The notes under the pieces are model-generated. The model had not been told where the DNA came from. It did no database searches and worked only from the letters and a program-made list of their open reading frames with translations. The translations under genes were made by a program, and so were the position numbers. DNA of 64,000 nucleotides. Source: Gongronella butleri. Its lineage: Eukaryota; Mucoromycota; Mucoromycetes; Mucorales; Cunninghamellaceae. Positions 36,127 through 46,638 of this stretch are shown here, in pieces. The stretch covers positions 496,001-560,000 of the forward strand of contig JAIWZP010000010.1 of assembly GCA_025201375.1 (NCBI GenBank). The letters are read 5' to 3'. The stretch's first letter is position 1. Every line of letters starts with the position of its first letter.

Positions 36127-37261
36127 TTAGATCTTGAAGCCGCTGTGGATGGCGGCGACGCCAAAGGTCAGGTCCTCGTAGCCGGTGCCAATGGTCTTGA
36201 AGCCTTGGTCGCGGATTAGCTGCGCAAAGTCCTGTTGTGACGGGAACTTGCGGATGCTCTCGACGAGGTACTGGTACGAGTCGCGGTCGTTGGCAATCAC
36301 CTGGCCCAGCGCGGGAATCACATCAAAGGAATAAATGTCGTAAATCCTGGAAAAAAAAGCGCGAATGGTGAGTAAAAAGTGCATGACATGCGCCTCGCTT
36401 CTGCCCTATTTTCTTTCTTTCTTTCTTTTTTTGCCACTTACTTGCCGATCACCGGGTTGTCAACCTTTGAGAACTCGAGGCACATGAAGCGGCCCCCAGG
36501 CTTGAGGACGCGGTACGCTTCCTTGACGACGCGATCGACGTGGGTGCAATTGCGGATGCCAAAGGCAATGGTATACACATCCACGGACTCATCTGGAATC
36601 GCGTCCAGGTGCTCGGCATTCTGCACGTGGAAATCGACCTGGCCAGCTACACAGCAAAAAAAAAAAAAAAAGAATGATGAGCGGCTTTTGCGGATTTCCC
36701 ACCAACGGCAGCTCTTACTGTGGGCGTAGGGCGAGGTTTGGAAGCGCTTTTTGCCTTCCTCGAGCATGTGCGGGTTAATGTCGACCATGGTGACGGAGGC
36801 GGTGTGGTCGTGGTGGATGTTGCGACAATAGTCGAGGAAGCGGAGGGCAATGTCACCGGTGCCGCCTGCAACATCCAGCAACTTGGTGCCGGGGCCGGGC
36901 GCCATGTTGCGGATGAACTGGTCCTTCCAAATGCGATGGATCCCCAGGCTCATGGCGTCGTTCATCACATCGTACTTGCCCGCAACATTGGCAAACACCT
37001 GGTGCACTAATGATTTGGAGATGAAAATATGAGCAAACACGCCCCCAATGCCGATTCGATGATATTTTTAGGCTTACCGAGCGACTCTTTGTCCTCTTCC
37101 GCGACGTCGCGAAAGCCAAAGTGCGTGGTTTTGCCACCGGACGGCGTGGGCTGATCGAGGCGCTGGCACGCGGACGAGCTAAACATGGCCTGGCGCATGA
37201 CCGACCTAGTCGTCAAGGGGCGCGCAAGGCGTTGGCACGTGGCGAGACCAAGGCGAGACAT
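36127..37261 (-). CDS. COQ5: Ubiquinone biosynthesis C-methyltransferase, mitochondrial
   Basis: Four exons: 37261-37078, 37006-36719, 36646-36442 and 36346-36127; 298 residues. Residues 1-30 are a typical mitochondrial presequence, rich in Arg, Ser and Ala with no acidic residues. The body is the UbiE/COQ5 methyltransferase: [29 protein letters not shown], the SAM-binding [35 protein letters not shown] and [14 protein letters not shown]. The C-terminal exon has [13 protein letters not shown] and ends [14 protein letters not shown]5 performs the only C-methylation in ubiquinone synthesis, in the matrix-side CoQ complex. It lies 130 bp from the 3' end of the MOSC gene, both on the minus strand. 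Confidence 0.95.
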
Positions 37262-37390
37262 AGAGGAAAAAAAAAAAAAAAAAAAAAAGGACGAAGAAAA
37301 GAGGGAAGGAAAGTGTGTTTTTATTTTGAAATTGAGCATTTTGACAAAGAAGTGGGACATCCTGGTCGCATTGAAGCTCCGCCGGAAATA

Positions 37391-38602
37391 TCACGCCGCC
37401 TCGCTTGACAAGGGATGTGCCTGCTGGTCGCGCGGGATGCGTTCCAGGATATGGACAGGGTCGCCGATGCGGACGGTGCCCTTTGACAATGGGATGGCAT
37501 GCATGCAAAAGAAGCCTTCCTTTGGCTTTTCTGCGAAACGGCGCGTCTTTTTCAAATAGGGTGTGGGGCCGCCCCAAGTGTCCTTGACGCCCGTGTCCTG
37601 GTCAATGCCAGGCATTGGGCAGCGGTCCACGGGCTCTGTCACGTAAAAAGTGACCTCGCCAATTCTACGCGAGCACGAAGGAGAATGAGAGAGTTGAGGT
37701 CAAAATAATAATAAAAAAAAGGGAGGATTTACCTGACGACGAGCCAGTGGTCTTCTTCATAGGGAAGAGTGCCTGCAATGTCGAGATTGTTGCGGAATCG
37801 CTCAATGTTGATTGTGTTTCCGTTGCTGATGCCGTTTTCGACGAGATCCTTGTTGAGCTGGTCGATGGATGCGCAGCAGCCAAGGGTGGCGGGGGTCTTG
37901 TCGGAAAAGGGGGCGTGGATGCCGGGCAAGCGCGGATGGACTTGGCGTGAGTAATGGCCGAGCTCCGGATCTTCGAGTGTGACGAGGCGCAGCTTGGGGA
38001 TCGCATCGCCGCCGTCCTCGGCGGTGTGTGTGGCATCGTGCGTCTGATGATTGCGCAAAAACGTCTGGATCCATTCGCCGGCAGCGTCGCCCATATCAAA
38101 CGCCGTCATCGTATCCTTCCACACCGACACCTTGAGCTGCGGCATCGCCGACGTGTCGGGATACAGCGGCAGCGCCAATGGTTCCTGGTCGTCATCGTGG
38201 CTCGTCAAAGTCAACGTGTTGGCCGCAACGTCCACCAATGGCCTCAGCAATGCCATGGATGCGTATTTTCTGATTTTAAAAAAACAGCAAACCATTTAAT
38301 CTCTATTTTTTTTCTTTTTCCTTGCCCCATTCTTGCATGCCAGATGGACAGCGATCTCCCTTTTTTTTTTTTTGTGTGTGTCTTTTGTCATACCTCTGGG
38401 TGATGAATCGACCGTTTTCCTGGACAATGAGGAAGCGACGATCGAGTGCGAGTCCAAGATTGTTGATTTCGCACTCTTCAAGTTCGACGGCATGGCACGA
38501 CTTGATGGGGTAAATGCGGATTTTCGTCAGCGTGGGGGTGGCGGCGGTAGGCATGAGAAAAAAAATTGAAATAAAAGGAAGAAAGGCAATATTTCGCGCC
38601 AT
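37391..38602 (-). CDS. MOSC-domain protein, mARC-like molybdenum enzyme
   Basis: Three exons: 38602-38394, 38269-37733 and 37664-37391; about 339 residues. The N-terminal MOSC-N barrel begins TLTKIRIYPIKSCHAVELEE and LGLALDRRFLIVQENGRFITQRKYASMALL. The MOSC domain includes LSKDL-type helix INQLNKDLVENG and VDRCPMPGID, whose Cys is the molybdenum ligand in the family. Relatives are the mitochondrial amidoxime-reducing components, which reduce N-hydroxylated compounds with electrons from cytochrome b5. Starting at 38602 gives a hydrophobic FLPFISIFFLM segment that could anchor it in the outer mitochondrial membrane; starting at the second Met (38554) removes it. The longer form is favoured on that ground but the choice is not certain. 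Confidence 0.85.
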
Positions 38603-38840
38603 TCGCGTGGCTCTTGCATTTCTTTGGGTCGAAAGTGATGCTCAGCGGAGTTGCGGGAGGTTTGATTGGCCGCGCATCATCAATGTTTTTTTATTTTTTT
38701 GTCCAAGCTTTTTTGAGTTGCCCGGCGGAGCGGGCTGGATTTGGAGTGTCCGGGGGTGCACCAATTTTTTTTAAAACTGGTCGGCGCCTTCCCATTTCTC
38801 TGTTTGCTCCTTCTCTTTTCTCCTTTTTACAATCCCAAGG
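38603..38840. promoter_or_regulatory. Divergent promoter, mARC-like (-) and RPL26 (+)
   Basis: A 238-bp spacer between divergent genes. The half next to RPL26 has a CT-rich tract (CCTTCTCTTTTCTCC) ending just before the start codon, a common layout for ribosomal protein genes. Confidence 0.45.
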
Positions 38841-39729
38841 ATGAAGTTCTCGACCGGTAAGCACCAGCACCCCATCCATCCATGACACAACACGATGGCA
38901 TCGGCAAAGGAGGGCAAATTGTGAATGAGGACAATACGACGAACCTATACGATCAATACCTTTGGATGGATGGATGGATTCGCCCATTGCCTCTCCCCGC
39001 AAATGGGTCCATCCATCCATTCCAGTGCCACTCCAATGCATCCATTTGATACATCCATCGATGAATTCATCCATCCATCCATCCATCCATCCATCACCTC
39101 CATCAGCATCTGAAGCAGCACAAACAATCTCTTTCGTTGCCATTGAGTCCTCGCCACCTGATCGATCACGAAACATCCTCCACAATTGCCCTTTTTTTGC
39201 CGATTTTTTCTTGCATTGATCGTTTGCTTCTGGTGAAAAAGTGCTTTCCCACTGACCCCATTTGCTTCTTCTTTTTTTTCTTTATACAGACGTTAGCTCT
39301 TCGCGCCGAAAGTGCAGAAAGGCTCACTTCACCGCGCCTTCGCACATCCGCCAAAAGATCATGAGCGCGCCTTTGTCCAAGGAACTCCGTGAGAAGCACA
39401 GCGTCCGCGCTATGCCCATCCGCCGTGACGACGAGGTCACCGTTGTCCGTGGCACCTACAAGGGCCGCGAGGGCAAGGTTGTCCAGGTCTACCGCAAGAA
39501 GTACGTCATCCACATTGAGCGTATCACCCGCGAGAAGGCCAACGGTGCCACCGTTCCCATTGGCATCCACCCCTCCAACGTCGTCATCAACAAGCTCAAG
39601 GTTGACCACTCCCGCCAGGCTGTCATTGACCGCAAGGGCAAGAAGGCCATGGAACAAGTAAGAGCCATAAAAACAAACAGGCTAAAATGGAGACACCGTC
39701 GTTGCTCACTCTTTTTTTTTTAATAGTAA
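38841..39729 (+). CDS. RPL26: 60S ribosomal protein L26 (uL24)
   Basis: Exons 38841-38856, 39290-39657 and 39727-39729; 128 residues, near the yeast length. A 16-nt first exon (MKFST plus one base) is joined to [19 protein letters not shown], followed by the KOW motif region [40 protein letters not shown] and [11 protein letters not shown]. It is a rRNA-binding protein of the large ribosomal subunit near the exit tunnel. Codon use is strongly biased to C-ending codons, as in highly expressed genes. The second intron has donor CAAGTAAGA and acceptor TTAATAG directly before TAA, so the last exon is just the stop codon. If the intron is retained the product has about 21 extra residues. Confidence 0.93.
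38857..39289 (+). other. RPL26 intron 1 with ATCC/GGAT microsatellites
   Basis: This 433-nt intron is the longest in the window and lacks the usual homopolymer filling. It holds GGAT repeats at 38964-38979 and ATCC repeats at 38873-38884, 39010-39021 and 39068-39094. These could pair into a long hairpin. No convincing snoRNA boxes were found. Confidence 0.5.
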
Positions 39730-39793
39730 ATTTATTCGAAAGAGTGTATCCTGGGACGCATCGCTTTGATGCTTTAGGTTGCTTTTTTTTTCT

Positions 39794-39799
39794 AATAAA
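39794..39799 (+). terminator. Poly(A) signal AATAAA after RPL26
   Basis: AATAAA lies 65 bp downstream of the RPL26 stop codon, preceded by a T-rich stretch. Confidence 0.5.
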
Positions 39800-40407
39800 G
39801 CCAAAATTCATTGTTTACTCACACGACGGGCTCGATTCATGTGTTTTTTTTTTGTGTTTGAACGAGGAATGAGCGGCTAATGGCACCCATTGGGGAGCAT
39901 GGATTCACGCAAAGGCGTACGGAGAGGACGTGAGACACGTGCCAGGGCAAAAGAGCTGTTTGCATAAAAAAAGGGTTCAAAATAACCTCTTTCGAGACTA
40001 TGCCTCCATGGCACACATGGAGCGTGCGAATTTGATCCTGCTGAGCGCGTCTCCAGAGCGTGTTCGTGGCGTGGGACCACCTGACAGGGATGGTCAATGC
40101 ATTGAATGTGACAGGTGTCCCCTTTTTTTTTGTGTTTTACGCGCAAAATGCGGTCAAATCATCTTTAACTTAAGCCAGCGTGATCCCTCTTGCTCTGTTT
40201 GTCCCATTGCAGGCTCGCAGCATGTCCACAATCACGGCAATATGGAGAAAAGCAGATACACCCGTCAAAAAAAACAAAAAAAAGAAGGTGGAAGGTGTCG
40301 GGCGGAGATTCAAATAAGCTGCGACGAGCCATGAGCCAGATTTTTTTTTTCTCGTCCCCCCTTTTCGCACCTGTTGTTTCCTTTTTCTTTCCTTCTTTTT
40401 TGTTGTC
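39800..40407. other. Intergenic between RPL26 and TFIIF-alpha, no gene seen
   Basis: About 600 bp of mixed composition followed by a CT-rich tract before the TFIIF-alpha start. A long minus-strand frame that enters from the next gene is its antisense shadow. Confidence 0.5.
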
Positions 40408-41994
40408 ATGAGCAGCAATATCTTCAACACGGGGCGACCCCAATATCCGCGCGGGCGAGGACGGGGCGGCACGGGTGCGCGGCCCATGCCACGTCCGCCT
40501 GGTGCTCATTTGGCGGGTCATCCTGGCGGTGCGTCTGCGCATGGGGCGGGTCAGCAGCAGCCGATCGAGTACAATGACTTCCAGCTTCTTTCGAGTGCCC
40601 GTAACGGGTCGATGACGAGTCTCATGGATTTCAAAACGTCCAAGAACATTGACCTGACGCAATTTGCGCGGCCTGTGAAGCTGCATCGCAAGGAGCCGGG
40701 CGCTTTGTATTATGAGCGTGTGTACCAGAACCGACAAAACAACAACAACAATAACAATAACAACAACGCCAATGCCAATGCCAATGCCGCAGGCGCAACC
40801 GGCAGCAATACGGCCTCGCCATCGACGCAGCAGCAGCCGGGCCAGGCCCAGGGACAGCAACAAGGTGCGAATGCGGATGGCAAAGGAGGTGCGAGTGGCA
40901 ATCCAGGCCAACCGGGTGGCAACAACAACACGTATCAGCGCAAGCCCAATGCACAGCCATTCACGTTCCAATCGCGGCAGGATCGCAATGCGCCACGCAC
41001 AGGTGCAGACACGTCGCTCATTGCGCCCATGGGCGGCGCCATCAAGCATAAACAGATGCTGTTCAAGAAACGCACGCGGCAAATCTACCTGTCCAAGGAC
41101 GATACGCGCGAGCTGAAGGAGCAGGAATATCGCCCATGGGTCCTCGAGGATTATGACGCTCAGCACAGCTTCACAGGCACCCTCGAGGGTGGCCAGCGAT
41201 CCGATTATGTTCTCTTTATCCTCACAGACAATGGATTCAAGGTCGTCAGCCTCGATCGATGGTACAAATTCCAACAAAGGCGCAACATCCACACTTACAC
41301 TGCCGACGAGGCCGAAGAAAAGGTAAAAAACCAAAAGAAAGAAACGAATTTGTCTCAAATACTCTACTTTTTTTTAGATGAAAATGCAGGCCAAGCTGGC
41401 ACGCCACGAATCTACACGCTGGATGATGCTCGATCGTCTGCAGGACGGCTCACAAGAGGCCGAGAGCAGCGGAACAAGCTCATCTCGTGGCCCATCGTCG
41501 CGTTTTAGAGTATCTGACAGCGATAAACCAAGGTAAACTCCCCAAAAAAAGCAGAGTGATTGATTGTCGTCCACTCACACATCTCTCACTCTCTCTCTTT
41601 TAGAGCCAAGCGCGAGGACGATGATGGTGACGGCCGCCGCGATGTAAGCGCATCTTTTTCTTTTTCTTTTTTTTTTTTCTCTCTTTTTTCTCATTTCCTC
41701 CACCCACTCCCCATTAGGACTCGGACATTGACGACATCGACTTTGACGACGTGTTCCAAGATGACGAGGAGGTTGGCGAGGACCTTGAAGTGGAGGATGA
41801 GGATGTCAAGGACGGCCGCGCACGCATCAAAAAGGAAATCCGAGGCTTTGGTGGGGCTGACGACGACAATGACGAGGAAGACGATGTTGGTGAGGGCGGT
41901 GGCAGCAAGCTCGCGGCCAAATTGACGTCGGAGGGCAAGGTAAATGACACGCACTGGCATAAAAAAAAAATTAGCTGCGCAATAACACTCCATT

Positions 41995-42057
<63 letters not shown>

Positions 42058-42851
42058 GCAGCAATTGCGCAAGCTCGTGCGCGACCTTGAGAAGAACCGC
42101 GCCTATGAGAGCGACGAGGAACGCGATCCATACGCGTCGAGTGTATGTTTTTTACGCGTTTTTTCACAAATGACGCAAAATGGGAGGCCATGGGCTCATT
42201 TTTTATTCGTTTTTTCTTTTTTTTTTCACTCATTTTTCTCCATCATAGGCGGACGACATGGAGACAGATGTGGATGAGGAGTCTGAAAAGGAAGAAGAGG
42301 AAGAGGCGTCGACGCCGAAAAAGAAGCCATTGAAGCGCGGACCCAAGAAGGAGGCGCTTTCCAAGCCGATTGGGCGGCCTGGGTCGCCGTCGCTGCAGCA
42401 GCTCAAGCGCGAGCCGGGCGGCGCGGTGGGCAAAAGCAGTCTTTCGTCGTCTGTTTCTGTACGTAGTGGCAGCAGCAGCCCGACGGCCTCGGCACCATCG
42501 ACGCCATCCAAGGTGTCGCGCGCTCAATCGCCGTCGAGCCACCCCAGCAGCCCGTTGGGCGCCGCCACCGAGGCCAAGAAGCGCAAGATGGACGACAATG
42601 ACTCGACGCGCCCGGCCAAGATGGCCAATTTGCAGGACGACCCATCCATGATCACCGAGGCAGAGGTCATTGACGTCTTGCGCAGCAAGCCCATGTCCAC
42701 CAAGGAATTCCTCTTGCATTTCCGCAAACGCATCAAGAAAAACGAACAAAACAAGACAATCATGCTCTCACTCCTCAAAAAGGTCGCGCGCCGCACAGTC
42801 ACAGACGATCCAAATGTCAAATCTCTCGAGCTCAAGCCAGAATACGCATAA
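40408..42851 (+). CDS. TFG1: Transcription initiation factor IIF subunit alpha (RAP74/Tfg1)
   Basis: Six exons: 40408-41322, 41378-41532, 41604-41643, 41718-41939, 42062-42142 and 42249-42851; 671 residues. The N-terminal dimerisation domain has IEYNDFQLLSSARNG, RPVKLHRKEP and, after a long Asn/Ala/Gly/Gln-rich insert, MLFKKRTRQIYLSKDDTRELKEQEYRPWVLEDYD and SDYVLFILTDNGFKVVSLDRWYKF. The middle is highly acidic (DSDIDDIDFDDVF) as in RAP74. The C-terminus is the winged helix MITEAEVIDVLRSKPMSTKEFLLHFRKRI ending LELKPEY. With TFIIF-beta it binds RNA polymerase II, stabilises the pre-initiation complex and helps recruit the FCP1 phosphatase. Intron 4 contains an uninterrupted run of 59 T. Confidence 0.95.
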
Positions 42852-43344
42852 AGAAAATATGGCTTTTTTCTTGGGACGGCGCGGCTGTATTCCCCCCCTC
42901 CACTGTTTCTATTCTTTTTTTTTTTTTTTTTTTTGTTTCTTCTTTTTCATTCAAATCGATAAAACAAAAAACCAATCATTTTAGCCTTTCAATCTGTAAC
43001 CTCTGGATGCGGCTCAATGGCAGTGCCGAGCAGACGGTGCATGATTTTTTTTTTTTTTTTTTTTTCGAAATCTCCAGCGGTTGGTGTGAGAATCGCGATG
43101 TGTCAGGGGCGAGAAGCGGCGACTCAGTTGGCACAACAACCGTGATTGTGAACTTTAATAACCAGAAGTGTGGGAATGCACGCAAGAGTGAACAAAAATG
43201 GACTTTCCAAGATGGCAGAATGCCGCCGCCCCACGCATTTTAAAAGCAGGTTTTGCGCGTCATTCTCCCTTTTTTTCTTGATCCTTCACGCCACACACTT
43301 TTTTTTTTCTTTCTTCCTCTCGTTCCACCTAAAAAAGCATTACC
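42852..43344. other. Intergenic between TFIIF-alpha and acyl-CoA synthetase
   Basis: About 490 bp with long T runs and a TC-rich tract just before the next start. No gene seen. Confidence 0.5.
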
Positions 43345-45787
43345 ATGGCTGCTTCCAATTGCACGCTTCTTCCCAATTCCACTCAATCCGGCCAAACTGG
43401 TGCGTAAAAAAAAAAAAAAAAGCTGGAAAAAAAAGGATTGTCCACTTAGGATGGCCCATTTTCGATTCAAACAGGTATATATCGCACAAGCGAGGCACCA
43501 GCAGGCCCACTTTTGCACCGGTACGACGACCAGGTGCGCACCATGTACGACGCTTTCCAGCAAGGTAAAGAAAATTAAGGAGGCACACTAGATGTGGCGA
43601 CGAAATGCATGACGAGGCTCATTTTTCTCTTTTTTTTCTTTTTTTTTTTGTTTTTTATTTCTTTTTTCGCCATTTGCACCATGACATTGGCATTGATCAG
43701 GCCTTTCACGGGCGCGTGACAAGGATTGTGTGGGCTATCGCACGATCAATGCTGCCACAAAGGAGCGCGGTGGCTACGTGTGGGAGACGTTTGCGCAGGT
43801 TGCGGCGCAGGCGGACGCGTTGGGTGCCGGGTTTCGCCATCTTTTGAGTGAACACGCGCCGGAATCGACGTCCAAGGTGGCTGGGTCGTCGACCACGCCG
43901 ATTGGCGTTTGGTCCATCAATCGCAAGGAGTACACGTTGACGGGGATTGCCGCTGCGCAAAGCGGGCTGTTCACGGTCGGAATGTACGACACGCTTGGCG
44001 AGGCGACGGTGAAATTCGTGATCAACCACGCGGAATTGCCACTCATTGTGTGCGCGGGAGAACACATCAGCCATCTTTTGCAGATCCAGCCCGATTGCCC
44101 CACCCTCAAGGTCATTGTGTCCATGGACCCCCTGACACGCGACAATTACGGCGTGGGACTTCAAGCTTGGGCCCAAGAAAAGGGCGTCATCCTCTTGGAT
44201 TTCAATGCCGTCATCCATCTCGGCACCACGCGCCCCTTGCCCCACATCAAGCCAAAACCTGAGGATTTGGCTCTTTTGCTCTATACCAGCGGCACCACCG
44301 GCAATCCAAAGGTAAAATGCTAATCGTCATAAAAAAAAGATCGAATTGGGTGCTCATTTTCTCTCTTTCTCTCTTTCTCTCCCTTTTTTTTTTTCTTTCC
44401 AGGGCGCGATGATCTCGCATTACAACATGGTGAGCGCGTTTACATCGATTAATCACGCGTACAATTACCAGAGCGGTGACGAGACGGTCATTTCGTACCT
44501 TCCGAACCAGCACGTCTTTGGTCTTGTGATGGAATGGGGGATGTTGCAATTTGGCGGGCGCATTGGCTATTACAGCGGCCAAGTCGAGATGCTCGTGGAA
44601 GACATCCAATGGCTCCAGCCGACCGTTTTCCCATCGGTGCCGCGTCTTCTCAACCGGATCTATGCAAAGATCCGTGCGGCCACCGTGGATGCGCCGGGCA
44701 ATGTCGGGCGACTGGCGCAATACGCGCTGGACGCTAAAATTGCACGTTTGCGCGCCGGCCAGGGTGTCACGCACCCGGTGTGGGACCGCCTGATCTTTAA
44801 CAAGGTGCGTAACGTGCTGGGCGGAAACGTGCGCGTCATCGTCACAGGCTCCGCGCCCATCGCGTCGGAAATCCTCGATTTCTTCCGTGTCGCGTTTTGC
44901 ACGTCGATCATCGAGGCGTACGGCAGCACCGAAAACACCGGCTGCGCCACGCACACGCACATCAACGAGACACGCGCAGGCCACGTCGGGTCGCCGTGCC
45001 TCATCACCGAACTCAAGCTTGTGGACGTCCCCGAAATGAATTATCGCGCCACGGACCCAGAGCCCCGCGGCGAAATCTGCACACGCGGGCCCGGCACCTT
45101 CATGGGCTACTACAAGGACGAAGAAAAGACAAAAGAGGCCCTCATTGACGGCTGGTACCATACTGGCGATGGTAAATTTGAAAAAAAAAAACGAGAAAAA
45201 AAAAAGAAATTAACGCCCCATTCTCATTTTTCTTTTTTCTTCTCTCCTCCTCCTCCCCCCTCCCCTTGCCCCCCGTTTCTTCTGTAATAGTCGGCGTGCT
45301 AAAGGACAACCGATTGTACGTGATTGACCGCAAAAAGGCGATTTTCAAGCTGTCGCAGGGCGAGTATATTGCACCTGAAAAGGTGGAGAATGTGTTGACG
45401 CGTGATCCGATTGTGTTGCAAGCATTTGTGTATGGCGACTCGATGCGGCACGCGCTCGTGGCCATTGTGGTGCCTGACCCAGAGACCTTGGCCGCCTTTG
45501 CCGCATCCCATGGCATCAAGGACGTCAACGACTTGTCGGCCTTGTGTCGCGACGCGCGACTGACCAAGCTGGTGCTTGCACGCCTCTCCAAGCACGCAAG
45601 GAACGCTAAATTGCACGGATTTGAAATCCCGCACGCGATCCACCTGGAGCCGACACAATTCACGGTCGAAGCTGGCATTCTGACGCCCACCATGAAATTG
45701 AAGCGCAACGACGCGAAAATCGCGTACCAAGACTACATCGACGCGCTCTACGCGTCGCTGCCTGCCCCCGAAACGGCCAAATTGTAA
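43345..45787 (+). CDS. Long-chain acyl-CoA synthetase, predicted peroxisomal
   Basis: Five exons: 43345-43399, 43475-43564, 43701-44311, 44403-45171 and 45291-45787; 673 residues. The AMP-forming signature LLLYTSGTTGNPKGAM (about 240-255) spans an intron. Further motifs are YLPNQHVFGLVMEWG, VIVTGSAPIASEILDF, EAYGSTENTGCATHT, EALIDGWYHTGD and LYVIDRKKAIFKLSQGEYIAPEKVENV, which together define the long-chain acyl-CoA synthetase family. It activates fatty acids with ATP and CoA. The last three residues, AKL, fit the type 1 peroxisomal targeting signal, so the product may be imported to feed beta-oxidation. The PEX5 recycling ligase PEX2 is encoded 31 kb away. The first intron donor is GTGCGT, chosen because it alone keeps the frame. 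Confidence 0.95.
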
Positions 45788-45859
45788 AACCTAAAGCCTG
45801 TTTTTTTAATTTGAAAGAAAAAAAGCAAAAAAGCGCGAGTAAAAGAAGAGGGTATCTGA

Positions 45860-46479
45860 TCAATTGGAAGAAGAAGAAGCGGGTGGATGTTGTTGCATGC
45901 TGGGTGGTGGAGGAACGGGAGGAGGCTGCTGTTGACTCTGTTGTTGTTGTTGTTGCTGTTGTTGCTGCTGGTCCATCTCGCTTTCGTCAAACAATTGCTT
46001 GGCGCGACGAATATCCTCGTTCATGTAGAGCAGCTCTTCCACGCGTGCGAGTTTCTTGGGGTCCTTTCGTAGCACAAACTTGAAATCTTCCACACGGATG
46101 CGTCCGCGCGTCTCGGAGGCCGTCAACACCTTTTGACACTGGATTAAAAAAGAGCGTAAATCGCTTGTTTTTGCTTTTTTTTTCTGTCTCTCTCATAATC
46201 AGGAATGCCTTTTACCATTTCCGAGATATAATCAATCACTAGGTCGTCCATGAGAGCAATGGAATCGGCCGACGGGTGCGGCACATCGCCAAACCCATAC
46301 ATGAGCAGCTTGACTAGGCAGCAAATGGCGTGAAAAAGTGTCAGTGGCTTTTTTTATAGCCCTTTTTTCATTGTGTGTTGCTTACGATCCTTTGAAAACA
46401 TGCCCTTTCGCACTGTTTTCTTGCGTCCGGGCCCAACACCAGGCTCTTTGGAGTCTTTTTGCGGCTCTTTGTCGTCCAT
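45860..46479 (-). CDS. TAF13: TFIID subunit TAF13
   Basis: Three exons: 46479-46386, 46313-46216 and 46138-45860; 156 residues. The histone-fold is spread over the exons: KKTVRKGMFSKDLKLLMYGFGDVPHPSADSIALMDDLVIDYISEM, then CQKVLTASETRGRIRVEDFKFVLRKDPKKLARVEELLYMNEDIRRAKQLFDE. TAF13 pairs with TAF11 inside TFIID and contacts TBP. A C-terminal tail of about 12 Gln and then Pro-rich sequence is extra to the yeast protein. The gene's 3' end lies 72 bp from the stop of the acyl-CoA synthetase, in convergent orientation. Confidence 0.93.
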
Positions 46480-46638
46480 GGCAAAGAATAAAAAAAAAAA
46501 AGGAAAATGAGGTAAGAAAGAGAGGGGCAAAAAACTGCAAAAAGCGGCCTTTTTTATAAATTTTAAAACACCGGCATTTTTTTGTTGTTCTTCTTTTCTT
46601 CCCTTCCCTTTCCCTCCATCTCTTTGCCTTTCTTTACA
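46480..46638. promoter_or_regulatory. Divergent promoter, TAF13 (-) and Aquarius (+)
   Basis: Only 159 bp separate the starts of these two nuclear genes. The Aquarius side is a CT-rich tract (CTTCCCTTCCCTTTCCCTCC). Confidence 0.55.

Noticed and set aside
38857..39289. Possible box C/D snoRNA in RPL26 intron 1
   Set aside because: A CGATGA word and a CTGA word about 55 nt apart were found, but the C box does not match well and no terminal stem is visible.
40165..41358. Minus-strand open frame of 397 codons
   Set aside because: It is antisense to TFIIF-alpha exon 1, whose CAG/AAC repeats and codon bias keep the opposite strand open; no domain is seen.
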